Shown here piece after piece: positions 1-7,759 of a DNA stretch of 7,774 nt. Below the pieces are notes generated by a model. The model worked only from the letters and a program-made list of their open reading frames with translations, did not search any database and had not been told where the DNA came from. The translations under genes and the position numbers were made by a program. The first letter of the stretch is position 1; every line of letters begins with the position of its first letter. This DNA comes from an uncultured Lautropia sp. (lineage in GTDB: Bacteria > Pseudomonadota > Gammaproteobacteria > Burkholderiales > Burkholderiaceae_E), in contig CALIXC010000038.1 of assembly GCA_938046755.1 (NCBI GenBank), forward strand, positions 1 to 7,774, in the 5' to 3' direction.

Positions 1-1190
<1,190 letters not shown>

Positions 1191-1216
<26 letters not shown>

Positions 1217-2660
1217 AGAGAGCCTCCAGCAGCCGTTGGCCGTGTTCATCGTCGGGTGACAGCGACTGGTTGAGCTCGTCCAGACGATGGGCGAAGGTCG
1301 CCAACGTCATGGCATTGCCGGCCCCCTGATGGAGTCTGGCATGACAGTGTGCCACCCAGCGCTGTTTTTCTTCAGTACTGAGCATATCCGGAAATTGCCT
1401 TGCACGGTATCGGAAAGACATTTCCTCAAGTCGGGGATCCTCAAAAGACGGAATTTGAATATGTGAATGATTGGTATCTGGTGATGCTGCGGTCTGTGGG
1501 GCGCTGGCATCCAGCCGTTCGCGCCAGTCGTCCAGACGCCGACGGTCGTCGTTGCCGATGAAGCCGCCATACAGGTCGCCGTCCACGTCTGGGGCGGAGC
1601 CCTGCGGGCGGGGGCGCTGGTAGACCTCGTCCATGCGACTGGCCAGCTGCGGGGTCAGGCGTCGGGCCGTCTCGGTGTGACGGGTGATCGCCTCCATGTC
1701 GATGCGCCAGCGTTCGATGACGGCCGGCGTGAGCACCTTCAGGTTGCCGATGACGATGGGGGACTTGTTGATGTGCAGGCTCTTGATGGGTAGGCGCGTT
1801 ATGCCCTCGAGCAGATCCTCGGTCTTCGAGAAGAGCCGCAGGCGAATCTGTTCCGTGTCCAGGTCGGCCAGCTCGGCGGGGTCGTGCATCAGGTCCCAGA
1901 CGATCAGCTCGTTGCGGTTGGTGGGATGCTGGGCCAGCGGCCAGACCACCGCCATGCCGCCCCGTTCGGCACCGTACATGGCAGAGACGTGGATGAATGG
2001 ACGGTCGGAACCGATCTCGGTCAGCACAGCCTGCTTCTGGCGCAGCGCCAGGCAGAAGTTCCAGAGCCGGGGCTGGCGGCTGCGGATGAGCGCAGCCAGC
2101 ACGATGGTGGCGCGCACGTCCGACAAGGCATCGTGCGCCTGTGCATGGGCCAGGTCATTGGCGGCGCTCAGATGTTCGAGCCTGAAGGAGGGGCGGCCAT
2201 CGTCGTAGCGTGGCCATTCGATGCCGTCGGGGCGCAGGGCGGCCGTAGCGCGCACCACGTCCAGCAGATCCCAGCGGCTGCAGCCGTTGCGCCATTCCCG
2301 GTCATAGGGCGGTCGCAGCGTGCGCCACAGCAGGTGGCGCGTTACTTCGTCGTCGAAGCGGATGGAGTTGTAGCCCACGCCGATGGTGCCGCTGGCACCC
2401 AGTTCGGCCAGCACCGCATCGGCAAAGCGGTATTCGGGTAGCCCTCTGGCCAGGCACTCCTGCGGCAGGATGCCGGTCAGCAGGCAGGCCTCGGGGTCGG
2501 GCAGGTAATCGGGGGCCGGCTGGCAGTACAGCATCACCGGCTCGCCGACCTCGTTCAGGTCGAGGTCGGTGCGGATGCCAGCGAACTGTGCCGGCCGGTC
2601 CAGGCGCGGATCGCGCCCGAAGGTTTCATAGTCGTGCCAGAAGAAGCTTGAGTCGCTCAC
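1191..2660 (-). CDS. sbcB: Exodeoxyribonuclease I (ExoI)
   Basis: ExoI digests single-stranded DNA 3' to 5' and acts in recombination and mismatch repair. The 489-aa product has the DEDD exonuclease domain at the N-terminus: HDYETFG (D10, E12), GYNSIRFDDEV (D103), and AHDALSDV (H176, D181). The spacings between these residues are the same as in E. coli ExoI (D15, E17, D108, H181, D186). The ExoI-specific SH3-like and helical regions follow (WDLMHDP, LHINKSPIV, YGGF, FRYRARQFP). It is slightly longer than the 475-aa E. coli protein; the extra residues lie around 384-409, a poorly conserved stretch in AT-richer DNA. The start is GTG at 2660-2658, overlapping the lldD stop as GTGA. No convincing Shine-Dalgarno precedes it, so translation probably depends on coupling to lldD. 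The 3' end overlaps glgB by 26 nt. Confidence 0.97.
1223..1227 (-). promoter_or_regulatory. Ribosome binding site of glgB inside sbcB
   Basis: GGAGG lies six bases before the glgB ATG (minus strand) and within the last codons of sbcB. It fixes the glgB start at 1216 and means glgB can be translated by ribosomes arriving fresh as well as by those finishing sbcB. Confidence 0.75.
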
Positions 2661-3814
2661 GTTGGGTAGGTGCCGGGCACCAGGATGCTCTTGTTCACAT
2701 CCTTGATGTTACGCAACCCGCAGAAGGCCATGGTGAGATCGGCTTCGTTGTAGATGACTTCCAGCGCCTTGGTGACGCCAGCCCCGCCCATGGCACCCAG
2801 GCCGTACAGGAAGGGGCGGCCGATGAACACCCCGCGTGCGCCCATGGCTATGGACCGGATCACGTCTTGACCGGAGCGCACGCCGCTGTCCAGATAGATC
2901 TCGATGTCGTCTTTGCCGATAGCATCGACGATGGCGGGCAAGGCCTCGATGGAGGTGAGCGCACCGTCGAGCTGGCGGCCGCCGTGGTTGGAGACGATCA
3001 GCGCGTCGGCCCCCGACTTCACGGCCAGGTGGGCATCCTCAGGTTCCATGATGCCCTTAATGATGATCTTGCCGCCCCACTTGTCCTTGATCCAGGCCAC
3101 GTCGTCCCACGACAGGGCCGGGTCGAACTGCTGGCTGGTCCAGGCCGACAGCGAGCTGGTGTCGCTCACGCCGCTGGCATGGCCGACGATGTTGCCAAAG
3201 GTGCGTCGCTTCGTGTGCAGCATGTGCCAGCACCAGTAGGGCTTGGTAGCCAGATTGATGAGGTTGCGCAGCGTGGGCTTGGGCGGCGAGGACAGACCGT
3301 TCTTGATGTCCTTGTGGCGCTGGCCGAGGATCTGCAGGTCGAGCGTGATGACCAGCGCCGAGCACTTGGCAGCCTTGGCGCGGTTGATGAGGCGCTCGAC
3401 GAAGCCCTTGTCCTTCATGACGTAGAGCTGGAACCAGAACGGGCGGCTGGTGTGCTCGGCCACGTCCTCGATGGAACAGATGCTCATGGTGGAGAGCGTG
3501 AACGGCACCCCGAACTTCTCGGCGGCGCGGGCTGCGAGGATCTCGCCGTCGGCGTGCTGCATGCCGGTGAGCCCCGTGGGGGCCAGTGCCACCGGCATCG
3601 TCACGTTCTCGCCGATCATCGTGTTTTCCAGCGAGCGGTTCTCCATGTTGACTGCCACGCGCTGGTGGAACTTGATCTTCTGGAAGGCGGTTTCGTTGGC
3701 GCGGTAGGTGGATTCCGTCCAGGAGCCGGAGTCCGCGTAGTCGTAGAACATGCGCGGCACGCGGCGCTTGGCAATGACTCGGAGATCTTCGATGCAGGTA
3801 ATGACCGGGGCCAT
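2657..3814 (-). CDS. lldD: FMN-dependent L-lactate dehydrogenase (alpha-hydroxy-acid dehydrogenase family)
   Basis: This 385-aa FMN enzyme most likely oxidises L-lactate to pyruvate and passes electrons to the respiratory chain at the inner membrane. The fold is a single TIM barrel. Family residues are visible: Y24 (FYDYA), Y131 (FWFQLYV), D159 and R166 (LDL...GQRHKD), K253 (IIKGI), the active-site signature SNHGGRQLDG with H277 and R280, and the FMN-phosphate motifs DSGVRSG (309-315) and GRPFLYG. Residues about 175-215 are aromatic and basic (KPYWCWHML) and correspond to loop 4, which tethers membrane-bound members such as mandelate dehydrogenase. The family also oxidises glycolate and mandelate, but resemblance to LldD (MPVALAPTGLTGM, PFTLSTMSIC) and the divergent D-lactate-type dehydrogenase favour lactate. 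ATG at 3814 is preceded by AAGGA, eight bases upstream. It is the first gene of the leftward lldD-sbcB-glgB set. Confidence 0.9.
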   Translation of the reverse strand: MAPVITCIEDLRVIAKRRVPRMFYDYADSGSWTESTYRANETAFQKIKFHQRVAVNMENRSLENTMIGENVTMPVALAPTGLTGMQHADGEILAARAAEKFGVPFTLSTMSICSIEDVAEHTSRPFWFQLYVMKDKGFVERLINRAKAAKCSALVITLDLQILGQRHKDIKNGLSSPPKPTLRNLINLATKPYWCWHMLHTKRRTFGNIVGHASGVSDTSSLSAWTSQQFDPALSWDDVAWIKDKWGGKIIIKGIMEPEDAHLAVKSGADALIVSNHGGRQLDGALTSIEALPAIVDAIGKDDIEIYLDSGVRSGQDVIRSIAMGARGVFIGRPFLYGLGAMGGAGVTKALEVIYNEADLTMAFCGLRNIKDVNKSILVPGTYPT

Positions 3815-4059
3815 GGAGGAATTCCTTCTGTTCAGATATTCCCGAGATACTACAACCCGTTACGGACCCCCTGCGCTCTGTACGGGAACGTCGTGGGCTA
3901 GGGTTTACCCGGGGTGAAAGGATGCTGCGATGCAGCGCCGAGTTGCGCCGCGATCTAGAATCCACCCTCCGGCGCTGGCCCGTCGGCCCCGGGTGATGGC
4001 GGGGGCGGATTCCGGCCGGGCCGCTTTGCAACCCTGATGATCCAAACCCAGGAAAGACG
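3815..4059. promoter_or_regulatory. Divergent intergenic region between the two lactate dehydrogenase genes
   Basis: These 245 bp must hold the start signals of both lldD (leftward) and the FAD dehydrogenase gene (rightward). No -35/-10 pair stands out in either direction. Several short dyads are visible: CCGT-T-ACGG at 3857-3865; CCCGTTAC (3856-3863) facing GTACGGG (3880-3886), with one bulged base; GGGT-TT-ACCC at 3901-3910; and GCTGC-GAT-GCAGC at 3924-3936. Any could be a regulator half-site pair, but none matches the E. coli LldR operator as I remember it. A ribosome binding site sits at each end: AAGGA for lldD (3827-3823) and AGGA for the rightward gene (4050-4053). Confidence 0.45.
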
Positions 4060-5463
4060 ATGACGAACGATGGGCAGGGCGCCGCGGCGCCCCGGTTGAA
4101 CGAAACCCTGAAGGCCGCGCTGGAGCAGCGTTTCGGAGAACGCTTCTCGGTGTCGCACGGGGTGCGCGAGCACCATGGTCGCGATGAATCCATCTACCCG
4201 CTGATCCTGCCCGAGGGGGTGGTGTTTGCCGACAGCACCGAGGACGTGGTGGACCTGGTGAAGCTCTGCCGTGCGCATCACTGTCCGATCGTGCCCTGGG
4301 GGGCGGGTTCGTCCATCGAGGGTCAGCTGCTGGCCATCCGGGGCGGCATCACGCTGGACATGTCGCGGATGAACCGCATCGTGTCGGTGGCCCCTGAAAA
4401 CCTGCTGGTGACGGTACAGGCCGGCGTGACCCGCAAGCAGCTCAATCAGGAGCTGCATGACACCGGGCTCTTCTTCCCCATCGATCCCGGCGCGGATGCC
4501 TCCATCGGAGGCATGGCTTCCACCCGTGCCTCGGGCACCAACGCCGTGCGCTACGGCACCATGCGCGAGAACGTGCTGGCACTGACCGTGGTGACGGCCG
4601 AAGGGAAGGTGGTGCATACCGGCACGCACGCCCGCAAGTCGTCGGCCGGCTATGACCTGACCCGCCTCTTTGTGGGGGCCGAGGGCACGCTGGGCATCAT
4701 CACCGAAGTCACGCTGCGTCTGCACCCGCTGCCCGAGGCGGTGTCGGCTGCGGTGGTCAACTTCCCGTCGGCCGAGCAGGCCGTCAATGTCGTCATCCAG
4801 GCCATCCAGCTGGGCGTGCCGCTGGCGCGCTGCGAATTCCTCGACCCGCCCGCCATCCGCGCCATCAATGCCTACAGCAAGCTGGACCTGCGCGAAGGCT
4901 ACACGCTGTTCTTCGAGTTCCATGGCAGCCCGGCCGGCGTGGCCGAGCAGGTGGAGCTGGTGCAGCAGCTGGCCGCCGACGAGGGGGGCGCGGACTTTGC
5001 CTGGGCCGAGAAGCCCGAAGAGCGCACCCGGCTGTGGAACGCCCGGCATGACGCCTACTTTGCCGGCCTGCAGATGCGACCCGGCGCACGGGCCATCTCC
5101 ACCGATACCTGCGTGCCCATCTCGCGGCTGGCGGCCTCTGTCGAGGGCGCGCGCAAGCTGCTGGAAGCCAGCGGCTTCCCATCGCTGATCGTCGGCCACG
5201 TGGGCGACGGCAACTTCCATTGCCTGATTCTGGTGGACGTGGACAACCCCGACGAGGTGGCCCGCGCCGAGGCGCTCAACCGCGAGATCGTCTCGCTGGG
5301 CCTGTCGCTGGGTGGTACCTGCACGGGCGAACACGGCATCGGCCTGCACAAGATGGACTTCCTGGAGACCGAGGCCGGTGCCGAGGGCGTGGCCCTGATG
5401 GCGCGCATCAAGGCGGCGCTGGATCCGGAGGGGCTCTTCAATCCGGGCAAGATGCTGCGTTGA
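4060..5463 (+). CDS. FAD-linked D-lactate dehydrogenase (LDHD/GlcD-like oxidase family)
   Basis: The 467-aa flavoprotein has the vanillyl-alcohol-oxidase fold. The N-terminal FAD-binding domain (about 45-225) carries PWGAGSSIEG (79-88) for the FAD pyrophosphate, then IDPGADASIGGM, ASGTNAVRYGTMREN, and KSSAGYDLTRLFVGAEGTLG. The C-terminal FAD-oxidase domain carries the metal-site motif GHVGDGNFH (H380, H387) and CTGEHGIG (E424, H425), and ends FNPGKMLR. The motif set resembles mitochondrial D-lactate dehydrogenase (LDHD/Dld1) more than classical E. coli Dld. The expected reaction is D-lactate to pyruvate, with electrons passed to a cytochrome or quinone. GlcD of glycolate oxidase is a related alternative, but no glcE or glcF follows. 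The ATG at 4060 has AGGA six bases upstream. Divergence from lldD supports a lactate role. Its last 16 coding bases plus stop form part of a direct repeat found again at 6304. Confidence 0.88.
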   Translation: MTNDGQGAAAPRLNETLKAALEQRFGERFSVSHGVREHHGRDESIYPLILPEGVVFADSTEDVVDLVKLCRAHHCPIVPWGAGSSIEGQLLAIRGGITLDMSRMNRIVSVAPENLLVTVQAGVTRKQLNQELHDTGLFFPIDPGADASIGGMASTRASGTNAVRYGTMRENVLALTVVTAEGKVVHTGTHARKSSAGYDLTRLFVGAEGTLGIITEVTLRLHPLPEAVSAAVVNFPSAEQAVNVVIQAIQLGVPLARCEFLDPPAIRAINAYSKLDLREGYTLFFEFHGSPAGVAEQVELVQQLAADEGGADFAWAEKPEERTRLWNARHDAYFAGLQMRPGARAISTDTCVPISRLAASVEGARKLLEASGFPSLIVGHVGDGNFHCLILVDVDNPDEVARAEALNREIVSLGLSLGGTCTGEHGIGLHKMDFLETEAGAEGVALMARIKAALDPEGLFNPGKMLR

Positions 5464-5466
5464 TGC
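5445..5466 (+). repeat. Left copy of a 22-bp imperfect direct repeat, at the end of the D-lactate dehydrogenase gene
   Basis: This copy covers the last codons and the TGA stop of the FAD dehydrogenase gene (core GATGCTGCG, then TGATGC). It matches 6304-6325 at 20 of 22 positions; the differences are A/G (5449 vs 6308) and T/C (5460 vs 6319). The PIN toxin-antitoxin module lies exactly between the two copies. Confidence 0.7.
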
Positions 5467-5502
5467 GGCCGGGGGGAGGGCAGGGCTTCGCAGGAGCGGG
5501 GC

Positions 5503-5537
5503 TTGTAGCCCTTCCTCAAGTACCGTATAAACACGGT
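5503..5537 (+). promoter_or_regulatory. Promoter and operator of the PIN toxin-antitoxin operon
   Basis: TTGTAG (5503-5508) and TATAAA (5526-5531) are spaced by 17 bp and form a good sigma-70-type promoter; the -10 matches at 5 of 6 bases. An inverted repeat, ACCGT (5522-5526) and ACGGT (5533-5537) around a 6-bp centre, covers the -10 element. In type II modules the RHH antitoxin usually binds such a site to repress its own operon, and that role is inferred here. The transcript would start near 5538, giving a leader of about 75 nt before the antitoxin ATG. Confidence 0.65.
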
Positions 5538-5611
5538 TTAGGGTGGCGCGCTGAAAAGCTGGCTGGCGGCGGCTGCCCGATACGCGCGATTTCCACTGCT
5601 CTGGGTGCTTC

Positions 5612-5878
5612 ATGAGCCTGTCCCTGCAACTTACCGCCGAAGACGATGCTCTGTTGACGCTGGCTGCCGACAGGCTGCATATCAGCAAGTCCGAGTTTGT
5701 GCGTCGCAGCATTGCCGCCTATGCCGCTCGGGTCATCCCAGCCGAGAAGACAGAGGCCGAGATCGATGCCATGTTCATCGGCCAGGGCGGAGGGCTGCGC
5801 GATCCCGACTCGGTCAAGGATCCGCTCAAGCGGGCCGTGCTGGAGAAGCTGCGTGAGAAATACGGCTACGCTGGTTGA
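5612..5878 (+). CDS. Ribbon-helix-helix (CopG-like) antitoxin of a PIN toxin-antitoxin pair
   Basis: This 88-aa protein begins with an alternating strand (SLSLQLT, residues 2-8) followed by two helices (DDALLTLAADRL and SKSEFVRRSIAAYAARV). That is the ribbon-helix-helix DNA-binding layout, in which dimers insert the strand into the operator. The rest (about 45-88) is charged and probably wraps the toxin. It should neutralise the following PIN RNase and repress the operon. The ATG at 5612 has only a weak G-rich stretch upstream (GGGTG). The 3' end overlaps the toxin gene by 26 nt, so the two are co-translated. I recognise the fold and arrangement but not a specific named antitoxin family. Confidence 0.82.
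   Translation: MSLSLQLTAEDDALLTLAADRLHISKSEFVRRSIAAYAARVIPAEKTEAEIDAMFIGQGGGLRDPDSVKDPLKRAVLEKLREKYGYAG
5842..5845 (+). promoter_or_regulatory. Ribosome binding site that sets the GTG start of the PIN toxin
   Basis: GGAG, extended as GGAGAAG, lies seven bases before GTG at 5853. This supports GTG as the toxin start, placing MRNTATLVDTG at the N-terminus. Longer readings of this frame upstream overlap the antitoxin gene and look like chance extension. Confidence 0.7.
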
Positions 5879-6275
5879 TACAGGGTTCCTTGTTGCCCTG
5901 TTCAACGACGGCGATGCCCACCATGCCAGCGCTGTACGGATGCTGGGTGAGTTGGCTGGGGTACGCCTGTATTCGGTGTGGGAAGTACTGACCGAGGCAT
6001 GCCACCTGCTCAACGACAAGTCCAGAATCAACATGCTGCGCTGGGCGGCGGCAGGCCGACTGACGCTGCTTTCCAGCGATCCCGCCGAGCTGTCCGACAT
6101 GGCGGACTACATGGTGCAGTATGAGGACGGAGGCGCAGACTTGGCTGACGTGGCCCTGGTGCTTGCTGCAGACCGTATCGGTGTCCATGCCATCCTGACC
6201 GTTGATCGGAGAGACTTCGACCGTTACCTCAGCCCTAAGGGCGTCCGCTTGCGGAGACTGTGGCTGAAGGATTGA
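5853..6275 (+). CDS. PIN-domain ribonuclease toxin (VapC-like)
   Basis: The 140-aa product is the length expected for a single PIN domain. Its acidic metal-binding residues are in family order: D9 (LVDTGFL), E44 and/or E48 (SVWEVLTEAC), D96 and D99 (GGADLADVALV), and D118 (ILTVDRRDF). PIN toxins of this kind are Mg2+-dependent RNases that block translation by cleaving tRNA or rRNA; the target here cannot be read from sequence. All catalytic residues are present and the frame is open, so the toxin is probably active. It starts with GTG and overlaps the antitoxin by 26 nt. The partner is an RHH protein. Calling the pair VapBC is reasonable but not proven. Confidence 0.87.
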   Translation: MRNTATLVDTGFLVALFNDGDAHHASAVRMLGELAGVRLYSVWEVLTEACHLLNDKSRINMLRWAAAGRLTLLSSDPAELSDMADYMVQYEDGGADLADVALVLAADRIGVHAILTVDRRDFDRYLSPKGVRLRRLWLKD

Positions 6276-6303
6276 GTGCCCCGCAGGAAGATGAAGCGTC
6301 AGA

Positions 6304-6325
6304 GGGCGAGATGCTGCGCTGATGC
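6304..6325 (+). repeat. Right copy of the 22-bp imperfect direct repeat
   Basis: This copy starts 28 bp after the PIN toxin stop and matches 5445-5466 at 20 of 22 positions. It also reads G-E-M-L-R-stop, against G-K-M-L-R-stop in the left copy, so it looks like a displaced end of a dehydrogenase gene. The rest of the gap to 6456 has no recognisable gene; a 10-bp palindrome, CTTGCGCAAG, lies at 6335-6344. Confidence 0.65.
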
Positions 6326-6456
6326 ACCTAGGGTCTTGCGCAAGGCGACGGCGGCCCACAGCTACCATGAAGAACCGGCAGCGGCTGACGACACGCCGGG
6401 AGTGCACGCCAGTCTGTGCCGTGTCGGAGCCGTTGGCCTGAAGGAGTAGCCCTGCC

Positions 6457-7287
6457 ATGATTTCTGCCGCCCTTTCGCTTTTCCTGCTGCGGGACCTGCC
6501 GCTGTCGGCCTTTGAGGTGCCGCGCCGGCAGACCGTAGGGGTGCTGGTCGTGCTGGGCGTCCTGGTGGGCATGAGTCTGGCAAGCCTCACGCAGGACGAC
6601 GGCATGCCGCTGATGACCATCCCGCAGGCGCTGCTGGTGGGGCTGGGGCTGAACGCGCTGCTGTACGGCCTGGTGCATGGCGTGCTGCGCTGGTGGCTGA
6701 TGCGCGACGGGCGCTGGGATGGCCGGGGGCCGCTCTTCAACCTGCTGCTGGCTGCCGGACTGGTGCCCAACGTGCTGTCGGCCCTGCTGGAGTCGCTGGA
6801 GCTGCCGGCCGGGATCGCCCAGCCGCTGGGCCTGGTGTTGGCCGTCTATGGCCTATGGGTCGTCACCCGCGCCATTGCCTGTGCCATCCCCGATGCACCG
6901 CCCCGCTACAGCCTGGCGGGCGTCGCGCTGGCGTCGGTGTCTTCCGTGCTGGTCCTGCTGGTGGTGGCTACCCTGGCCACGCCACTGCTCGTGTCGCAGG
7001 ATGAGGAAGCCCTGGGCGTGGATGGTGCGCGTGCCGGGCATCAGGTATCCGGAGATGGGCAAGGCGGCTTGGCGGGGCGATCTGGCAGGGAAGGTGTCGA
7101 GAACGAGACGGAGAATGTCTCGGCGATACCTTCGTCATCGACGACCAAGGCGGCCGACTGCGAGCCCGCCCAGAACTATCGGCAGCGCCCCACGGGGGAG
7201 ATGCGCCACGAGCGCTTCGATCGGCATGGCGATCCGCGGCGGGAGGGGGCGCAGCCGTGTAGGGCCGGGGGTGATGGGGGGCGGTGA
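6457..7287 (+). CDS. Multi-pass membrane protein, Yip1-family-like, with odd hydrophilic tail
   Basis: This inner-membrane protein of unknown function (276 aa) has about five hydrophobic segments: residues 26-45, 57-77, 92-113, 118-143 and 152-179. The size and layout of residues 1-180, with a short N-terminal LLRDLPLSAFEVPRRQ before the first helix, recall bacterial Yip1-domain proteins. That is a resemblance, not a secure assignment. AAGGAG lies ten bases before the ATG. After residue 180 the character changes: the last 96 residues have no hydrophobic segment and are rich in G, R, E, D and S. About 26% of those codons end in A or T, against about 10% for residues 24-180 (counted by hand). 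The tail may be a disordered extension, or read-through after a frameshift or rearrangement near 7000. No partner is evident. Confidence 0.7.
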   Translation: MISAALSLFLLRDLPLSAFEVPRRQTVGVLVVLGVLVGMSLASLTQDDGMPLMTIPQALLVGLGLNALLYGLVHGVLRWWLMRDGRWDGRGPLFNLLLAAGLVPNVLSALLESLELPAGIAQPLGLVLAVYGLWVVTRAIACAIPDAPPRYSLAGVALASVSSVLVLLVVATLATPLLVSQDEEALGVDGARAGHQVSGDGQGGLAGRSGREGVENETENVSAIPSSSTTKAADCEPAQNYRQRPTGEMRHERFDRHGDPRREGAQPCRAGGDGGR

Positions 7288-7296
7288 GGAGGCAGC

Positions 7297-7395
7297 ATGG
7301 CGATTTTGGGCATCCATCTGAGCAAGCAAGTGCGCCATCTTCCATTGAAGTACGATGACATGTCATGTAGCATGTTCTTCGTCGCCAGGAGATAG
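7297..7395 (+). CDS. Possible 32-codon small ORF upstream of mazE
   Basis: GGAGG (7288-7292) lies four bases before an ATG that opens 32 codons (MAILGIHLSKQVRHL...), ending in TAG two bases before the mazE ATG. It fills the gap between the membrane-protein stop and mazE. It also spans the mazE promoter elements, so it would be translated only from a transcript starting further upstream. I recognise no family, and it may be chance. Confidence 0.2.
   Translation: MAILGIHLSKQVRHLPLKYDDMSCSMFFVARR
7345..7373 (+). promoter_or_regulatory. Promoter of the mazEF-type module with palindromic operator
   Basis: TTGAAG (7345-7350) and TAGCAT (7368-7373) are 17 bp apart and each match the sigma-70 consensus at 4 of 6 bases. 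The spacer holds a perfect 12-bp palindrome, ATGACATGTCAT (7355-7366). CATGT also recurs at 7359, 7364 and 7371. A palindrome between -35 and -10 is a typical antitoxin autorepression site; that role is inferred. Confidence 0.55.
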
Positions 7396-7397
7396 AG

Positions 7398-7622
7398 ATG
7401 CCGCAAGCTAGAGAAGCTGCCAATCAGGTTGTTGCACGGTACCGAGAGAGGATGCGTGCCGCGGGGCTACGGCCTGTCCAGTTCTGGGTGCCGGATACGC
7501 GTTCTCCGGAGTTCGTGGCGGAGGTGCGCAGGCAGTGCCTGGCCTTGAAGGGGGATCCGGCCGAAGCCGAGATTCTGAAGCTTACTGAGAAAGCTGCCAG
7601 CCTTGTCGAGGGCTGGGAGTGA
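7398..7622 (+). CDS. MazE-family (DUF3018-like) antitoxin
   Basis: This 74-aa protein carries the pattern typical of this antitoxin family: RYRERMRAAGLRPVQFWVPD (13-32), then TRSPEFVAEVRRQ, with an acidic C-terminus (DPAEAEILKLTEKAA). Such antitoxins bind their own promoter through the N-terminal part and neutralise a MazF-type RNase. AGGAG (7387-7391) sits six bases before the ATG. The TGA stop shares one base with the ATG of the following toxin gene (TGATG), the usual coupling in mazEF operons. Because that toxin is broken, this may be an orphan antitoxin. Confidence 0.85.
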   Translation: MPQAREAANQVVARYRERMRAAGLRPVQFWVPDTRSPEFVAEVRRQCLALKGDPAEAEILKLTEKAASLVEGWE

Positions 7623-7759
7623 TGCAGCGAGGTGATCTGGTCACGGTATCGCTGCAGGGGGACTACGGAAAGCCCCGACCGGCTTTAGGGCACCTCGAAA
7701 TTCCCATCTTCTTCTTAATGTTGGCCAGCACGCAGTGTGGTCCGCTTTGTCTAGCGTGA
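7622..7759 (+). pseudogene. mazF-type toxin gene, truncated after about 22 codons
   Basis: The first 22 codons encode a clear MazF/PemK N-terminus: RGDLVTV, then GDYGKPRPAL. MazF is an mRNA-cleaving endoribonuclease of about 105-120 residues whose next segment normally reads like VIQSD. Here homology stops at about 7687; the frame continues with unrelated residues (GHLEIPIFFLML...) and ends at TGA 7757-7759, giving 45 codons. The conserved core beyond the first strand is absent, so the product should be inactive. The cause is probably an insertion at about 7685-7690. The rest of mazF may lie beyond the window. Confidence 0.75.

Noticed and set aside
2588..3901. Plus-strand open frame of 437 codons opposite lldD
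   Set aside because: The minus strand carries the full FMN dehydrogenase signature; the plus frame is a compositional shadow.
3921..3936. Third copy of GATGCTGCG in the lactate intergenic region, possibly part of the repeat family at 5445 and 6304
   Set aside because: Only the 9-bp core plus a few scattered bases match; that is plausible by chance in DNA of this composition.
5499..5511. Hairpin GGGCT-TGT-AGCCC after the D-lactate dehydrogenase gene as a terminator
   Set aside because: The stem is only five pairs, no T-run follows, and it overlaps the -35 of the PIN promoter.
3955..5712. Long open frame (585 codons) on the minus strand opposite the D-lactate dehydrogenase gene
   Set aside because: It is antisense to a gene with clear family motifs. 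Its product is low-complexity and rich in H, R, Q and G with no domain, as expected from GC-rich mirror frames.
7104..7122. Hairpin CGAGAC-N7-GTCTCG inside the membrane-protein tail
   Set aside because: A six-pair stem with no T-tract inside an open frame is not enough to call a terminator or a regulatory element.
7122..7260. Alternative frame reading GDTFVIDDQGG... as a gene remnant
   Set aside because: I could not tie it to any family, it has no start signal, and its codon bias weakens after about ten codons.
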